DNA from: Cellvibrionales bacterium UBA2034
Lineage (GTDB): Bacteria; Pseudomonadota; Gammaproteobacteria; Pseudomonadales; UBA7239
NCBI GenBank assembly: GCA_002333095.1
Contig: DDBK01000068.1
Span: forward strand, 14,274 to 25,237
Length of the DNA: 10,964 nt
Direction of reading: 5' to 3'
A program made the translations under genes and the position numbers. This document shows positions 1 through 7,934 of the stretch, in pieces (position 1 is the first letter of the stretch; every line of letters starts with the position of its first letter). The notes under the pieces were generated by a model. It was not told where the DNA came from. It made no database searches and worked only from the letters and a program-made list of their open reading frames with translations.

Positions 1-241
1 GAATCTGACCACTGCTGTCGGGGCAGTGGCTGGCGCAGTGGTTGGCGGCATGGCACAGGAAAAAATGACGCGCGCACAGGGCGTTGAAATCATCGTCAAT
101 CTCGACAATGGCTCAACAATGGCAGTGGTGCAGGAAGTGCAGCACATTAATGAATTTGTTGCTGGGCAGCGCATTCGCCTTACCTCTGGCAATGGCAATA
201 CACGTGTAGCCCCACTGACACGCCAGTACGACGAACGCTAG
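1..241 (+). CDS. Glycine-zipper 2TM (SlyB / Rickettsia 17 kDa antigen-like) envelope protein, 3' end only
   Basis: The window opens inside this gene; the first complete codon is at base 2, and about 79 residues precede the TAG stop at 239-241. The visible start is a small-residue, Gly/Ala/Val-rich segment with GxxxG-like spacing (AVGAVAGAVVGG). This is the end of a glycine-zipper hairpin that is thought to insert in a membrane. A short soluble tail follows, with NLDNGSTMAVVQE, then GQRIRLTSGNG and ending near TRVAPL. That tail order is typical of SlyB-like and 17-kDa-antigen-family outer-membrane proteins. The N-terminus, where a lipoprotein signal would lie, is outside the window, so lipidation cannot be judged. 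Family function is poorly defined and usually linked to envelope integrity. The cca start follows 14 bases after the stop, so co-transcription and perhaps translational coupling are likely. Confidence 0.72.
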   Translation, partial: NLTTAVGAVAGAVVGGMAQEKMTRAQGVEIIVNLDNGSTMAVVQEVQHINEFVAGQRIRLTSGNGNTRVAPLTRQYDER

Positions 242-255
242 ACCCTCAACTTCCC

Positions 256-1494
256 GTGGAAACTTATCTGGTAGGAGGCGCTGTACGCGATGCATTGCTC
301 GGCCTGCCAATCATCGAGCGCGATTGGGTTGTTGTAGGCAGCACGCCAGAACAATTGCTTGCACTTGGTTACAAACCTGTAGGCAAGGACTTCCCGGTAT
401 TCCTGCATCCAGAAACCGGAGAGGAGTACGCGCTCGCTCGCACAGAACGTAAAACTGCCCCCGGGTATCGCGGCTTCACTTTCCACACTGATCCGGCTGT
501 CACACTGGAACAGGATCTGCAACGCCGCGACCTGACCATCAATGCCATGGTGCAAACCGCACAAGGAGAGATTCTTGATCCTTGCAACGGCCAATCCGAC
601 CTACGGCAAAAAATTCTCCGTCACGTTTCGCCCGCTTTTTCTGAAGACCCGGTCAGGATTTTACGTGTAGCACGATTTGCTGCACGCTTTCACCATCTGG
701 GCTTTTCTGTCGCAGATGAAACGCTGGCTCTGATGCGCAACATGGTATCTAGCGGGGAAACGAATGCATTAGTGGCTGAACGTGTATGGCAGGAATGCGA
801 CCGGGCACTGGGTGAAAAAAATCCCCATGTTTTTTTTGATGTACTACGCCAATGCGGAGCACTGGCCGTGATTTTCCCCGAAGTGGATGCACTGTTTGGC
901 ATACCGCAACCGGCACAGCATCACCCGGAAATTGACACAGGCATACATACACTGATGGTGTTGCACCAGTGCGCCCTGTTAACCGATGACAAGACAGCTC
1001 GTTTTGCAGCACTGTGCCATGATTTGGGAAAAGCACTCACACCGACTATGGCACTACCGCGACATATCGGCCATGAACAGAAAAGCGAAAAACCTGTTCT
1101 AGCCATGTGCCAACGCCTGGGCGTACCAAATGAATACCGCGAGCTGGCATTGCGTGTAGCGGTCTACCATACGCATTGCCATCGGGCACTTGAATTGCGG
1201 GCCGGCACAATCATTGAGTTATTTGAAAATCTTGATGTATTCCGACGCCCACAGCGTCTTGAACCATTCCTGATGGCTTGCGAAGCTGATGCGAGAGGAC
1301 GAACCGGATTCGAGAACTGCCTCTACAGACCGACTGCATTCCTGCGCGAAGCTTTTTTACTCTGTGACACAATAGACAGCACAAGCATTGATAGCAGCCG
1401 CTTCCATGGCAAAGCTTTTGGTGAAGAACTTCGACGGCTGCGTATTGCTGCTGTCAGCAAGATTGCGCAACCCGAGAAAAATTTGCATGAATGA
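256..1494 (+). CDS. cca: Multifunctional CCA protein: tRNA nucleotidyltransferase with HD phosphohydrolase domain
   Basis: This enzyme adds or repairs the 3'-terminal CCA of tRNAs using CTP and ATP without a nucleic acid template, in the cytoplasm. It has 412 residues, the same length as the E. coli protein, and aligns with it from the first residues. Visible elements in order are GGAVRD (7-12), the catalytic acidic pair E21/D23 in ERDWVVVG (E. coli has Asp at the first position), RRDLTINA (90-97), the EDPVRILRVARFAAR helix (about 130-144) and a C-terminal HD domain. The HD domain has HPEIDTGIH (223-231) and H255-D256 in CHDLGK, so the phosphatase/phosphodiesterase half described for E. coli Cca looks intact. 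The start is GTG, chosen because METYLVGGAVRD matches the family N-terminus. No Shine-Dalgarno is visible, which fits coupling to the gene 14 bases upstream. The last 8 bases overlap the next gene. Confidence 0.96.
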   Translation: METYLVGGAVRDALLGLPIIERDWVVVGSTPEQLLALGYKPVGKDFPVFLHPETGEEYALARTERKTAPGYRGFTFHTDPAVTLEQDLQRRDLTINAMVQTAQGEILDPCNGQSDLRQKILRHVSPAFSEDPVRILRVARFAARFHHLGFSVADETLALMRNMVSSGETNALVAERVWQECDRALGEKNPHVFFDVLRQCGALAVIFPEVDALFGIPQPAQHHPEIDTGIHTLMVLHQCALLTDDKTARFAALCHDLGKALTPTMALPRHIGHEQKSEKPVLAMCQRLGVPNEYRELALRVAVYHTHCHRALELRAGTIIELFENLDVFRRPQRLEPFLMACEADARGRTGFENCLYRPTAFLREAFLLCDTIDSTSIDSSRFHGKAFGEELRRLRIAAVSKIAQPEKNLHE

Positions 1495-2248
1495 CACGGC
1501 GAAAAAACAGTACGCACCTGTCGCATTGGTCACTGGCAGTGCACAGCGTATTGGTGCGACAATTATCAAAACGCTGCATGCAGCAGGTTACAACACCGTC
1601 ATCCATTACCGCCATTCACAAGCACCAGCCGAAGCATTGACTGCCGCACTCAATGCACAAAGGGCAAACTCTGCCGTATGCATCGCCGCTGACCTTAATG
1701 ATATTCATGCTATCCAGCAATTAGCCCAACAATCTTGTGAGGTATGGGGAAATCTGGACGCGCTGGTCAACAGTGCATCCAGTTTTTATCCGACACCCGT
1801 TGGTAACACAACAGACCACCAATGGAATGACCTGATCAACAGCAACATGAAAGCGCCATTTTTTCTCGCTCAGTCTCTGGCTGCTGCGCTGACAGAACAG
1901 CAAGGTGCAATCATCAACATTGCAGACATCTATGCTGAAAAACCACTCGCCAATCACACCATTTACTGCATGGCAAAGGCTGGTAATGCCATGCTGACAA
2001 AATCGCTAGCGAATGAGCTGGCGCCGCATGTGCGTGTAAATGGTGTAGCGCCCGGTGCAATTCTGTGGCCAGAGCAAGGCGGTGCTGTACAGCCATCTGC
2101 CCAGGAAAAACTGCTGGAGAAAATCCCGCTGGCGCGCACCGGATTGCCGGAAGATATCGCCAATACTGTACTGTTTTTATTGCGCGATGCGCCTTATATC
2201 ACAGGCCAGATTATTGCAGTCGATGGAGGCAGGAGTATCCACACCTAG
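1487..2248 (+). CDS. Pteridine reductase, short-chain dehydrogenase/reductase (PTR1/FolM-like)
   Basis: This 253-residue SDR protein is predicted to reduce dihydro- or oxidised pterins (dihydrofolate, dihydromonapterin or biopterin type) with NADPH. The nucleotide-binding motif is TGSAQRIG (16-23), with the Arg that marks pteridine reductases rather than the usual Gly. NSASSFYPTP (95-104) is a hallmark of PTR1-like enzymes. The catalytic set is D147, Y160 and K164, whose spacing of 13 and 4 equals that of Leishmania PTR1 (D181, Y194, K198). VNGVAPGAILWPE (184-196) and the VDGG near the C-terminus complete the fold. The start is the ATG at 1487. It overlaps the cca stop by 8 bases and removes a 33-residue non-homologous extension that a start at 1388 would add. 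Only a weak GAG lies upstream, so coupling to cca is likely. The exact pterin substrate cannot be read from the sequence. Confidence 0.88.
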   Translation: MNDTAKKQYAPVALVTGSAQRIGATIIKTLHAAGYNTVIHYRHSQAPAEALTAALNAQRANSAVCIAADLNDIHAIQQLAQQSCEVWGNLDALVNSASSFYPTPVGNTTDHQWNDLINSNMKAPFFLAQSLAAALTEQQGAIINIADIYAEKPLANHTIYCMAKAGNAMLTKSLANELAPHVRVNGVAPGAILWPEQGGAVQPSAQEKLLEKIPLARTGLPEDIANTVLFLLRDAPYITGQIIAVDGGRSIHT

Positions 2249-3003
2249 CCAGGTTGGCTATGCGTGCCACACGCTGCGCATCCGGGATCTTTTTTCAACA
2301 CAAGGGAACGCCACTCCATGGCACGCGCATCCAATAACAACAAGCGGCCATCCAGTGGCTTCCCATATGCGGCAAGAATTTTAAGCGCTTCGACAGCCTG
2401 CATGGCACCTACAATCCCCACCAGCGGCGCCAGAACACCGCTCTCACTGCATGTAAGATTTCCTGCAGAAATTTCTTCTCCGTACAAACATACATAACAC
2501 GGGCTGTCAGGATGCAGGTTAAACACAGCCACCTGGCCTTCATTGCGTATTGCCGCACCGGATACCAGCGGTTTTTGCTGCAATAAACAGGCGCGATTGA
2601 CCTCGAGCCGCGTCACGAAGTTATCAGAACAATCCAACACCAGATCTGCCGCAGCCACCTGTTCAACAAGCGCATCGCCCTGCAGGCGCTGCGCTATTGG
2701 CTGAATATTTATCTGTGGATTGATATCGCGTAATTTTTCTGCCAATGAAAAAACCTTTGCTTTGCCCAAATCGGAAGTTGCATGCCCGATCTGTCTCTGC
2801 AAATTGCTTATCTCTACTACATCATCATCCGCCACCACGATATGGCCGACACCACTAGCCGCAAGATACAATGCAGCCGGACACCCCAGTCCGCCTGCAC
2901 CAACAACGAGGATGCGTGCATTACCCAAACGTTCCTGACCGGCGATATCAAATCCATCAAGCAGGATATGACGACTGTAACGCAGCAGTTGTTGGTCATC
3001 CAT
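2245..3003 (-). CDS. moeB: MoeB/ThiF/HesA-family sulfur-carrier adenylyltransferase (molybdopterin-synthase adenylyltransferase type)
   Basis: This E1-like enzyme adenylates the C-terminal glycine of a ubiquitin-fold sulfur carrier (MoaD, or ThiS in ThiF relatives). Its 252 residues compare with 249 for E. coli MoeB. Visible elements are RYSRHILLDGF near the N-terminus, the nucleotide-binding VVGAGGLG (33-40), ISNLQRQIGH (65-74), the acidic DCSDNF (124-129), and a CxxC pair of zinc ligands C169/C172 with C242/C245. C185, in LTCSESGVLAPLVG, is at the position of the conserved catalytic-loop cysteine. The start at 3003 gives the normal family N-terminus; an open frame reaching 3093 only adds sequence antisense-like to prmC coding. 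It overlaps the prmC stop by 8 bases, with AGGT 7 bases before the ATG. Pseudomonas also carries moeB after prmC. No moaD, moaE or thiS gene is in the window, so whether it serves molybdopterin or thiamine synthesis remains open. Confidence 0.9.
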   Translation of the reverse strand: MDDQQLLRYSRHILLDGFDIAGQERLGNARILVVGAGGLGCPAALYLAASGVGHIVVADDDVVEISNLQRQIGHATSDLGKAKVFSLAEKLRDINPQINIQPIAQRLQGDALVEQVAAADLVLDCSDNFVTRLEVNRACLLQQKPLVSGAAIRNEGQVAVFNLHPDSPCYVCLYGEEISAGNLTCSESGVLAPLVGIVGAMQAVEALKILAAYGKPLDGRLLLLDARAMEWRSLVLKKDPGCAACGTHSQPG

Positions 3004-3886
3004 ACACGGCACCTGTTTCAGACTTTCGCCCGACAGTAACCCGTTCATTGCCGCCATAATCCCTGATGGTTTCCACATCAACATAGCCGACACTTAGCAA
3101 AAAATGTCGCACTCTATCGGCCTGCTCAAAGCCATGTTCAAGCAACAGAAAACCGCCCGCATACAGAAAATCCATAGCTTGTTCCGCAATACAAAACAAA
3201 TCAGCATACCCGTCGTCTGCCGACACCAATGCAGTGCGTGGCTCAAAACGAACATCGCCATTTATAAGGTGAAAATCATCAGCCGCTATGTAAGGCGGGT
3301 TCCCCACAATCATGTGAAACCTTGCTTCCACCAACAGGGTATTAGTTCGAACAGCTGAAAACCAGTTACTCTTATAGACATAAACATTTTCCAACCTTAG
3401 TTGCGTGGCATTCAGTGTTGCAAGCGCTACCGCATTCTCGTTTATATCTACCGCATCAATATGCCATTGCGTTTTTTCTGAAGCCAATGCCAACGCAATA
3501 GCACCCGTTCCCGTGCCAACATCCAATACATGCGCCTGGGCTCTCGTGCACAAACGCAAGGCTGCCTCAACCAGAATTTCCGTATCAGGACGGGGAATCA
3601 ATGTGCTGTCATTCACAGACAAGAGCAAAGACCAGAATTCGCGCTTGCCAATAATGTACGCTACCGGTTCACCTGCTTTTCGCCGCTCGATGTAGTGCCT
3701 GAAAATATCACGGGCGGTATCGTCAACCACTTTGTCGCCATAAGCAAAAAGATAGGCGCGATCACACTCAAGAACAGCAGCCAACAAAACTTCCGCATCC
3801 AGACGGGGACTGCCACTGATACCCTGCAGGTCTTCCGCTGCAAACCGCAGGAAATCAGCCACAGTGTGTGCAGCAATGTTATTCAT
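2996..3886 (-). CDS. prmC: Peptide chain release factor N5-glutamine methyltransferase
   Basis: PrmC (formerly HemK) transfers a methyl group from S-adenosylmethionine to the glutamine of the GGQ motif in release factors RF1 and RF2, increasing termination efficiency. The 296 residues comprise an N-terminal helical release-factor-binding domain (about 1-90) and a Rossmann methyltransferase domain. The latter has [11 protein letters not shown] (97-107), the SAM-binding [15 protein letters not shown] (121-135) and the substrate-glutamine-binding NPPY (196-199). RFEPRTAL follows at about 213-220. The ATG overlaps the prfA stop in an ATGA at 3883-3886 and no clear Shine-Dalgarno precedes it, so translation is probably coupled to prfA. 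That places the enzyme directly behind its substrate gene. Its own stop overlaps the moeB start by 8 bases. All key motifs are intact. Confidence 0.95.
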   Translation of the reverse strand: MNNIAAHTVADFLRFAAEDLQGISGSPRLDAEVLLAAVLECDRAYLFAYGDKVVDDTARDIFRHYIERRKAGEPVAYIIGKREFWSLLLSVNDSTLIPRPDTEILVEAALRLCTRAQAHVLDVGTGTGAIALALASEKTQWHIDAVDINENAVALATLNATQLRLENVYVYKSNWFSAVRTNTLLVEARFHMIVGNPPYIAADDFHLINGDVRFEPRTALVSADDGYADLFCIAEQAMDFLYAGGFLLLEHGFEQADRVRHFLLSVGYVDVETIRDYGGNERVTVGRKSETGAVYG

Positions 3887-4968
3887 TCGTTCGACAACGC
3901 TGCCAATAAATCCGCCTGGTGTTCACTCACTAGCGGTTGAATCACAGCATCCAGACCACCCTGCATAATGTCGTCAAGTGAGTACAGCGTCAGGTTGATC
4001 CTGTGATCAGTCATCCGCCCTTGCGGGAAGTTGTAGGTGCGTATACGTTCTGATCGATCACCGCTACCCACCAGATTTCGGCGCTCACTGGCTTGCTGCT
4101 GTTGCTGCTGTTCTAATGCACTGCTGTACAGTTTTGATGCGAGAAGCGACATGGCTTTTGAACGATTCTTGTGCTGGCTACGCTCATCCTGACACTCGAC
4201 CACAATACCTGTCGGGATATGCGTGATACGTATTGCTGAATCTGTTTTGTTTACGTGTTGTCCACCCGCACCAGATGCCCTGAAGGTATCAACACGCAAT
4301 TCATTCTTATCAATGTTGACATGTTCCACCTCGTCCAGCTCAGGCAAAATGGCTACCGTGCAGGCCGATGTATGGATTCGTCCCTGCGCTTCAGTGGCAG
4401 GGACACGCTGCACCCGATGCGCGCCGGATTCGAATTTCAACCGTGAAAAAACATCAGCACCCGAGATTCTGGCAATAATTTCCTTGTAGCCGCCATGCTC
4501 GCCTGGCCGCTCGCTGACAATCTCGATACGCCAGCCACGGACATCCGCGTATCGGCTATACATGCGAAACAAATCCCCGGAAAAAATGGCCGCCTCATCA
4601 CCGCCGGTACCCGCACGGATTTCAAGAAACACATTTCTTCCATCATCAGGGTCTTTTGGCAACAATAGTGATTGCAATTCCAGCTCAATGGCTTGCTGCC
4701 TGTTACTGGCTTCATACAGCTCTTCTTCTGCCATGGCCTTCATTTCAGCATCGCCTTCTTGCAGCAACTCTCGCGCAGTGTCCATATCCTGCAGCACACG
4801 CTGATAGCGATGGAAACCCTCGACAACAGGCTCCAGCTCCGCAAACTCTCGCGAGTAAAGCCGGAACCTTTCCTGATTGGCGATTACGCCTGCATCGCCC
4901 AGCAAAGCTGCCAATTCTTCATGGCGCTCAGACAAGGCTTGCAGCTTTAATAAAATAGATGGCTTCAT
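3883..4968 (-). CDS. prfA: Peptide chain release factor 1 (RF1)
   Basis: RF1 recognises UAG and UAA stop codons in the ribosomal A site and triggers peptidyl-tRNA hydrolysis. Its 361 residues compare with 360 in E. coli. The stop-codon-reading tripeptide PAT lies at 190-192, which separates RF1 from RF2 (SPF). The catalytic GGQ lies at 235-237 in [15 protein letters not shown], with Q237 the expected PrmC methylation target. [18 protein letters not shown] and [10 protein letters not shown] follow near the C-terminus. An unusual run of six glutamines (287-292) sits downstream of the GGQ domain core. The ATG at 4968 gives the standard N-terminal helix ([12 protein letters not shown]). Upstream are only a weak GGA and a 90-base divergent intergenic region. 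A poor promoter candidate (TTCCTG, 17 bases, TACAAT on this strand, bases 5023-4995) may serve the prfA-prmC-moeB operon. Unlike in many relatives, hemA is not immediately upstream. Confidence 0.97.
   Translation of the reverse strand: MKPSILLKLQALSERHEELAALLGDAGVIANQERFRLYSREFAELEPVVEGFHRYQRVLQDMDTARELLQEGDAEMKAMAEEELYEASNRQQAIELELQSLLLPKDPDDGRNVFLEIRAGTGGDEAAIFSGDLFRMYSRYADVRGWRIEIVSERPGEHGGYKEIIARISGADVFSRLKFESGAHRVQRVPATEAQGRIHTSACTVAILPELDEVEHVNIDKNELRVDTFRASGAGGQHVNKTDSAIRITHIPTGIVVECQDERSQHKNRSKAMSLLASKLYSSALEQQQQQQASERRNLVGSGDRSERIRTYNFPQGRMTDHRINLTLYSLDDIMQGGLDAVIQPLVSEHQADLLAALSNE
4093..4110 (-). repeat. CAG/CAA trinucleotide tract encoding six glutamines in RF1
   Basis: Within prfA, the 9-base unit CAGCAGCAA is present twice in tandem on the coding strand and encodes Q287-Q292. 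E. coli RF1 has a mixed KRQQAEAS-like segment at about this point, so the homopolymer is local to this lineage. It lies downstream of the GGQ loop in a helical, solvent-exposed part of the factor. Copy-number changes here would stay in frame. Confidence 0.8.
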
Positions 4969-5007
4969 GAATGCGTCCGGATAACATAGGGATCATTGTA
5001 TATCCGT

Positions 5008-5035
5008 TTGTATGCGGCAGGAATCATGGAATAAT
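5008..5035 (+). promoter_or_regulatory. Possible sigma-70-type promoter for the membrane glycosyltransferase-like gene
   Basis: TTGTAT (5008-5013) and AATAAT (5030-5035) are separated by 16 bases in the 90-base region between the divergent prfA and membrane-protein genes. The -10 matches the consensus at five of six bases, but the -35 only at its first three. An AGGA at 5048-5051 lies 7 bases before the ATG at 5059. It is a by-eye candidate only. Confidence 0.35.
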
Positions 5036-5058
5036 GCAGGCAATTTCAGGATACCGGC

Positions 5059-6600
5059 ATGCCTCATAAACCACTTGATATCATCGGCAACACAGCCGCC
5101 TGGCTAACTGCACTATCCGCTGCATGCCTTGCACTGATCACTGTATGGTTTTCCCGACACCAGCCGATCGAAATGGATCTGGCAATGATGCACTACAGCG
5201 CTTTTCTCATAAACGAAAAGCACCTGCTACTGTACCGTGACATTTTTGAAAATAATCTGCCAGGACCCTTCCTGTTTCATTCACTGATTGGTCAGGTATT
5301 CGGTTACGGCGCTCACCCTGTACGCTTTCTTGATGCTCTCGTACTCACCGGCCTTGCAATCCTGAGTTGGAAAATTATTGGGCCAATCTCCAGAACAAGC
5401 GCCGTTCTGGCGCCAGCGCTTTTTGCATTTATCTATTTTGCCGGTGGAACTGTTGCTGCTTTCCAGCGAGACTACATTGCCATTTTACCTGTTGCTGCAG
5501 CACTGGCTTTACTATGCCGCACTCCAATCCACACACAACGTGATGCCGCATTAGTCGGGGCGCTATGCGGATTGGCATGTGGTTTCAAGCCAAATTTTGT
5601 GGTTGTACTGCCAGCATTGTTATGGATTATCTGGGCAGGCGCCACTGGTGGTTTGATCACCAAAATACAGCGCGTACTGATCCCTGCGGGCATTACATTT
5701 ACCGCAATATTTTCCATTCCGTTTTTTTGGGCATTGCAACATGCCGACCTGAAAGAGCTACTGGCACTCTACAAAACCTACACGCCATTGTATGTCTCAA
5801 CCCGCAGTGACTTGTATCACTACGACAACCGCGAACAACAACTGCAGGACCTTGTCTCCATGCAGGCCAGCCACTTGGCCAAGATGGGCATGTTTGCTAT
5901 TCCAGGCCTGCTATGGGCGTGGCGACAGCATCGCGATAATCCAGCTGCCATTATTCGACTGAAGTTCCTTGCCTTAATAACTTTTGCTATTGCATGGCAC
6001 GAAATGATCGCTGGAAAGTACTGGCTTGCCCATTTGCTGCCACCATATTTTTTTACTGTTCTATGTTTTTCCCTTTTGCTCACACCCTCTAAAAACAAAT
6101 CATCCCTATTTGAGAAAATGCTCAGGGTGTTTTTTGTTATTGTTGTGGGGTATTTCGCGGTTTTTATGGCCGGCTCATATAGCAGCCAGATGCTTTATAA
6201 CAAGCATTATGACGCAGAGAACCATGACATTCGCTCTAAAAAAATAGCGCGCTTTCTTCAACAGAATATGCAGCCCGGTGACAAAGTACAGAGTCTGGAT
6301 GGCTCTGGCGATGGGCAAGGCAGCCTCCTGTTGGCACAAGCCACTACTGCAACACGTTTTGTGGAAGATATTCCCCTGTACCTGCAGCCAGAATCCCCTG
6401 TGACACAGGCATTCCGGAGAGAATTTATGGATTCACTGACACGGAATCCACCGGCATATTTTCTGTATATCCACAACTTTTTTCATCCGGCTGGGGGCAA
6501 TCGCCTGCAGGAATTCAAGGAACTTAACCAATTTCTTCAGCAACACTACAATGAAGCAGAAATGGTTGATGGCGAATACACGATTTATCGCCGAAAATAA
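5059..6600 (+). CDS. Polytopic inner-membrane protein, probable GT-C/GT39-type (ArnT/PMT-like) glycosyltransferase
   Basis: This 513-residue protein has about ten hydrophobic segments between residues 11 and 373, followed by a soluble C-terminal domain of about 140 residues. After the first membrane helix come IEMD (37-40) and then LLYRDIFENNLPGPF (57-71). An acidic residue in the first external loop followed by a Y-D-x-x-E-x-x-P-G stretch is the usual signature of GT-C enzymes that take sugars from polyprenyl-phosphate donors. GKYWLAHLLPPYF (319-331) resembles the G-x(n)-H-x-L-x-P segment of the PMT_2/GT39 family. The C-terminal part (ARFLQQNMQPGDKVQSLDG and onward) resembles the periplasmic tail of such proteins. 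I do not recognise a named gene, and donor and acceptor are unknown. It is convergent with hemA (18-base gap) and divergent from prfA, so it probably forms its own transcription unit. The stretch 6030-6200 looks more T-rich than its neighbours. Confidence 0.68.
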   Translation: MPHKPLDIIGNTAAWLTALSAACLALITVWFSRHQPIEMDLAMMHYSAFLINEKHLLLYRDIFENNLPGPFLFHSLIGQVFGYGAHPVRFLDALVLTGLAILSWKIIGPISRTSAVLAPALFAFIYFAGGTVAAFQRDYIAILPVAAALALLCRTPIHTQRDAALVGALCGLACGFKPNFVVVLPALLWIIWAGATGGLITKIQRVLIPAGITFTAIFSIPFFWALQHADLKELLALYKTYTPLYVSTRSDLYHYDNREQQLQDLVSMQASHLAKMGMFAIPGLLWAWRQHRDNPAAIIRLKFLALITFAIAWHEMIAGKYWLAHLLPPYFFTVLCFSLLLTPSKNKSSLFEKMLRVFFVIVVGYFAVFMAGSYSSQMLYNKHYDAENHDIRSKKIARFLQQNMQPGDKVQSLDGSGDGQGSLLLAQATTATRFVEDIPLYLQPESPVTQAFRREFMDSLTRNPPAYFLYIHNFFHPAGGNRLQEFKELNQFLQQHYNEAEMVDGEYTIYRRK

Positions 6601-6618
6601 GTAGCACCAATATTGTTG

Positions 6619-7830
6619 TTATGGCTTTGGCAATTGATCTGATAAATTTTTCAACATTTCTGTTGGGTGATGCAGGAGCTTGTTGGTGAGGTTGCGTGCT
6701 AATAATTTCATTGCCGCTTCCGCGCTTTCCCCTCGCGCTATAGATTTCAGGGCGCGATCAATTTCAGCATCACGCCATGCTTCAGCTTTCTGCCGGTACT
6801 CAACAATATTGGATGATGCTTCTTGCCTGCGCTTTTCTTGCTGGTACAACGCAACCCCTTCCTCAACCAACACGCGCGCTTCTTCAGCAGCCAGTTCACG
6901 CGCTCGAAGATTTTCGTCGATAACATCCCTTAAATCATCCACTGTGTAGAGATATACATCGTCGAGTTCTGCGACTTGCGGTTCAATATCACGAGGGACA
7001 GCAATATCCACCATGAATACTGGTTGGTGCCGACGTTTTTTCAGCGCCTGTTCAACCGCTCCCTTCCCTAGTACAGGTAACTGACTGGCTGTAGAAGAAA
7101 TTACGATATCAGCCTCGTGCAGGCGATGGGGTATATCCCCCAGTAAAATAGCTTCAGCCTGCAAGGATTCCGCCAACAACCTGGCTCGCTCCAGCGTGCG
7201 ATTGGCAATAATAATCCGGGCAATACCCTGCTCCCTCAAGTGACGCGCCACCAGCTCAACCGTTTTGCCTGCGCCAATCAATAGCGCTGTATTCTTATGC
7301 AAATCAGAAAAAATGCGCTGCGCCAACCGCACAGCAGCATACGCAACAGAGACTGGATTATGGCCTATCGCTGTTTCAGCCCGCACGCGCTTAGCGACAG
7401 AAAAAACCTGCTGGAATGTCTGGTTCAGCGAACCGCGCAGCGTACCGGCCTCAACTGCTTGTGCGAATGCCGATTTCATCTGGCCAAAAATTTGCGGCTC
7501 GCCCAGTACCAGTGAATCCAGCCCGCAGGCAACAAGCATCAGATGGCGCGCCGCGGCCTCTTCATGATGGCAATAGTGGCAATGCCGCAGCTCATCAACA
7601 TCCAGCTTGTGAAAACCGGCCAGCCAATCCAGCACGGTGTGATGATCAATCTCCGAGCCAATATATAACTCTGTGCGGTTACACGTGGACAGAATGGCTA
7701 CATCAATATCTCCCAGTGAGGCAGACAAGGATCGTAATGCATCGCTCATGGACTCTGGCGCAAAGCTGACCCGCTCACGCAGGGCGAGCGAAGCAGAGTT
7801 GTGATTGATACCAACGACGAGCAAGGACAT
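6619..7830 (-). CDS. hemA: Glutamyl-tRNA reductase
   Basis: HemA reduces glutamyl-tRNA(Glu) with NADPH to glutamate-1-semialdehyde, the first committed step of the C5 route to 5-aminolevulinate and tetrapyrroles. The chosen protein has 403 residues (E. coli 418). The N-terminus is [20 protein letters not shown], the catalytic cysteine is C50 in STCNRTELY (48-56), and [17 protein letters not shown] spans about 103-119. The nucleotide-binding site is [10 protein letters not shown] (183-192), and an Ala/Glu-rich helical dimerisation region fills the C-terminal third. The ATG at 7830 was chosen because it gives the family N-terminus and has AGG (7840-7838) 7 bases upstream. An open frame reaching 7932 adds 34 unrelated residues that cross the promoter. 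A consensus-like promoter overlaps a palindrome just upstream. prfA, the usual downstream neighbour, is separated from it here by the membrane-protein gene. Confidence 0.96.
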   Translation of the reverse strand: MSLLVVGINHNSASLALRERVSFAPESMSDALRSLSASLGDIDVAILSTCNRTELYIGSEIDHHTVLDWLAGFHKLDVDELRHCHYCHHEEAAARHLMLVACGLDSLVLGEPQIFGQMKSAFAQAVEAGTLRGSLNQTFQQVFSVAKRVRAETAIGHNPVSVAYAAVRLAQRIFSDLHKNTALLIGAGKTVELVARHLREQGIARIIIANRTLERARLLAESLQAEAILLGDIPHRLHEADIVISSTASQLPVLGKGAVEQALKKRRHQPVFMVDIAVPRDIEPQVAELDDVYLYTVDDLRDVIDENLRARELAAEEARVLVEEGVALYQQEKRRQEASSNIVEYRQKAEAWRDAEIDRALKSIARGESAEAAMKLLARNLTNKLLHHPTEMLKNLSDQLPKP

Positions 7831-7855
7831 GCAGCAACCTGTACGATAGGCGCAC

Positions 7856-7883
7856 ATTATAGCGCCCACCTGCAGTTGGGTAA
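7856..7883 (-). promoter_or_regulatory. Promoter of hemA
   Basis: On the minus strand, a perfect TATAAT (7861-7856) lies 16 bases from a weak -35, TTACCC (7883-7878). This would start the transcript near 7849, about 20 bases before the hemA ATG, with the AGG ribosome-binding site in between. The -10 is flanked by a perfect GGCGC/GCGCC inverted repeat (7849-7853 and 7862-7866). The weak -35 combined with overlapping dyads suggests regulation by a DNA-binding protein, but no known operator is recognised. Confidence 0.6.
7865..7880. promoter_or_regulatory. 16-base near-perfect palindrome in the hemA promoter spacer (candidate operator)
   Basis: CCCACCTGCAGTTGGG is self-complementary at 14 of 16 positions (one mismatched pair). 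It fills the hemA spacer and touches the -35 element. It also lies upstream of the divergent TPR lipoprotein gene, so a bound protein could affect both. It matches no operator I can name. Confidence 0.4.
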
Positions 7884-7934
7884 TGCACTCTCTGTCTATA
7901 TCATGGCGGGATTGCTCACTGTTGGAACACAACC

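Noticed and set aside
256..330. The first acidic residue of the Cca catalytic pair is Glu (E21-R-D23) instead of Asp.
   Set aside because: As I recall, other proteobacterial Cca proteins, including that of Pseudomonas, also have Glu here. The rest of the enzyme is intact, so this is family variation, not a defect.
1388..1486. An upstream start for the pteridine reductase within cca.
   Set aside because: The added 33 residues are read from cca in another frame and do not resemble SDR N-termini.
3004..3093. A 30-residue N-terminal extension of moeB starting at 3093.
   Set aside because: It lies entirely within prmC coding sequence, and the residues before [12 protein letters not shown] are not family-like. 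The ATG at 3003 gives normal length and has AGGT upstream.
4990..5005. Short inverted repeat GGAT/ATCC in the prfA-membrane gene intergenic region.
   Set aside because: Four-base arms around 8 bases are expected by chance, and no promoter element aligns with them convincingly.
7831..7932. A 34-residue N-terminal extension of hemA starting at 7932.
   Set aside because: It would place coding sequence over the promoter and palindrome, and standard HemA starts at the ATG at 7830.
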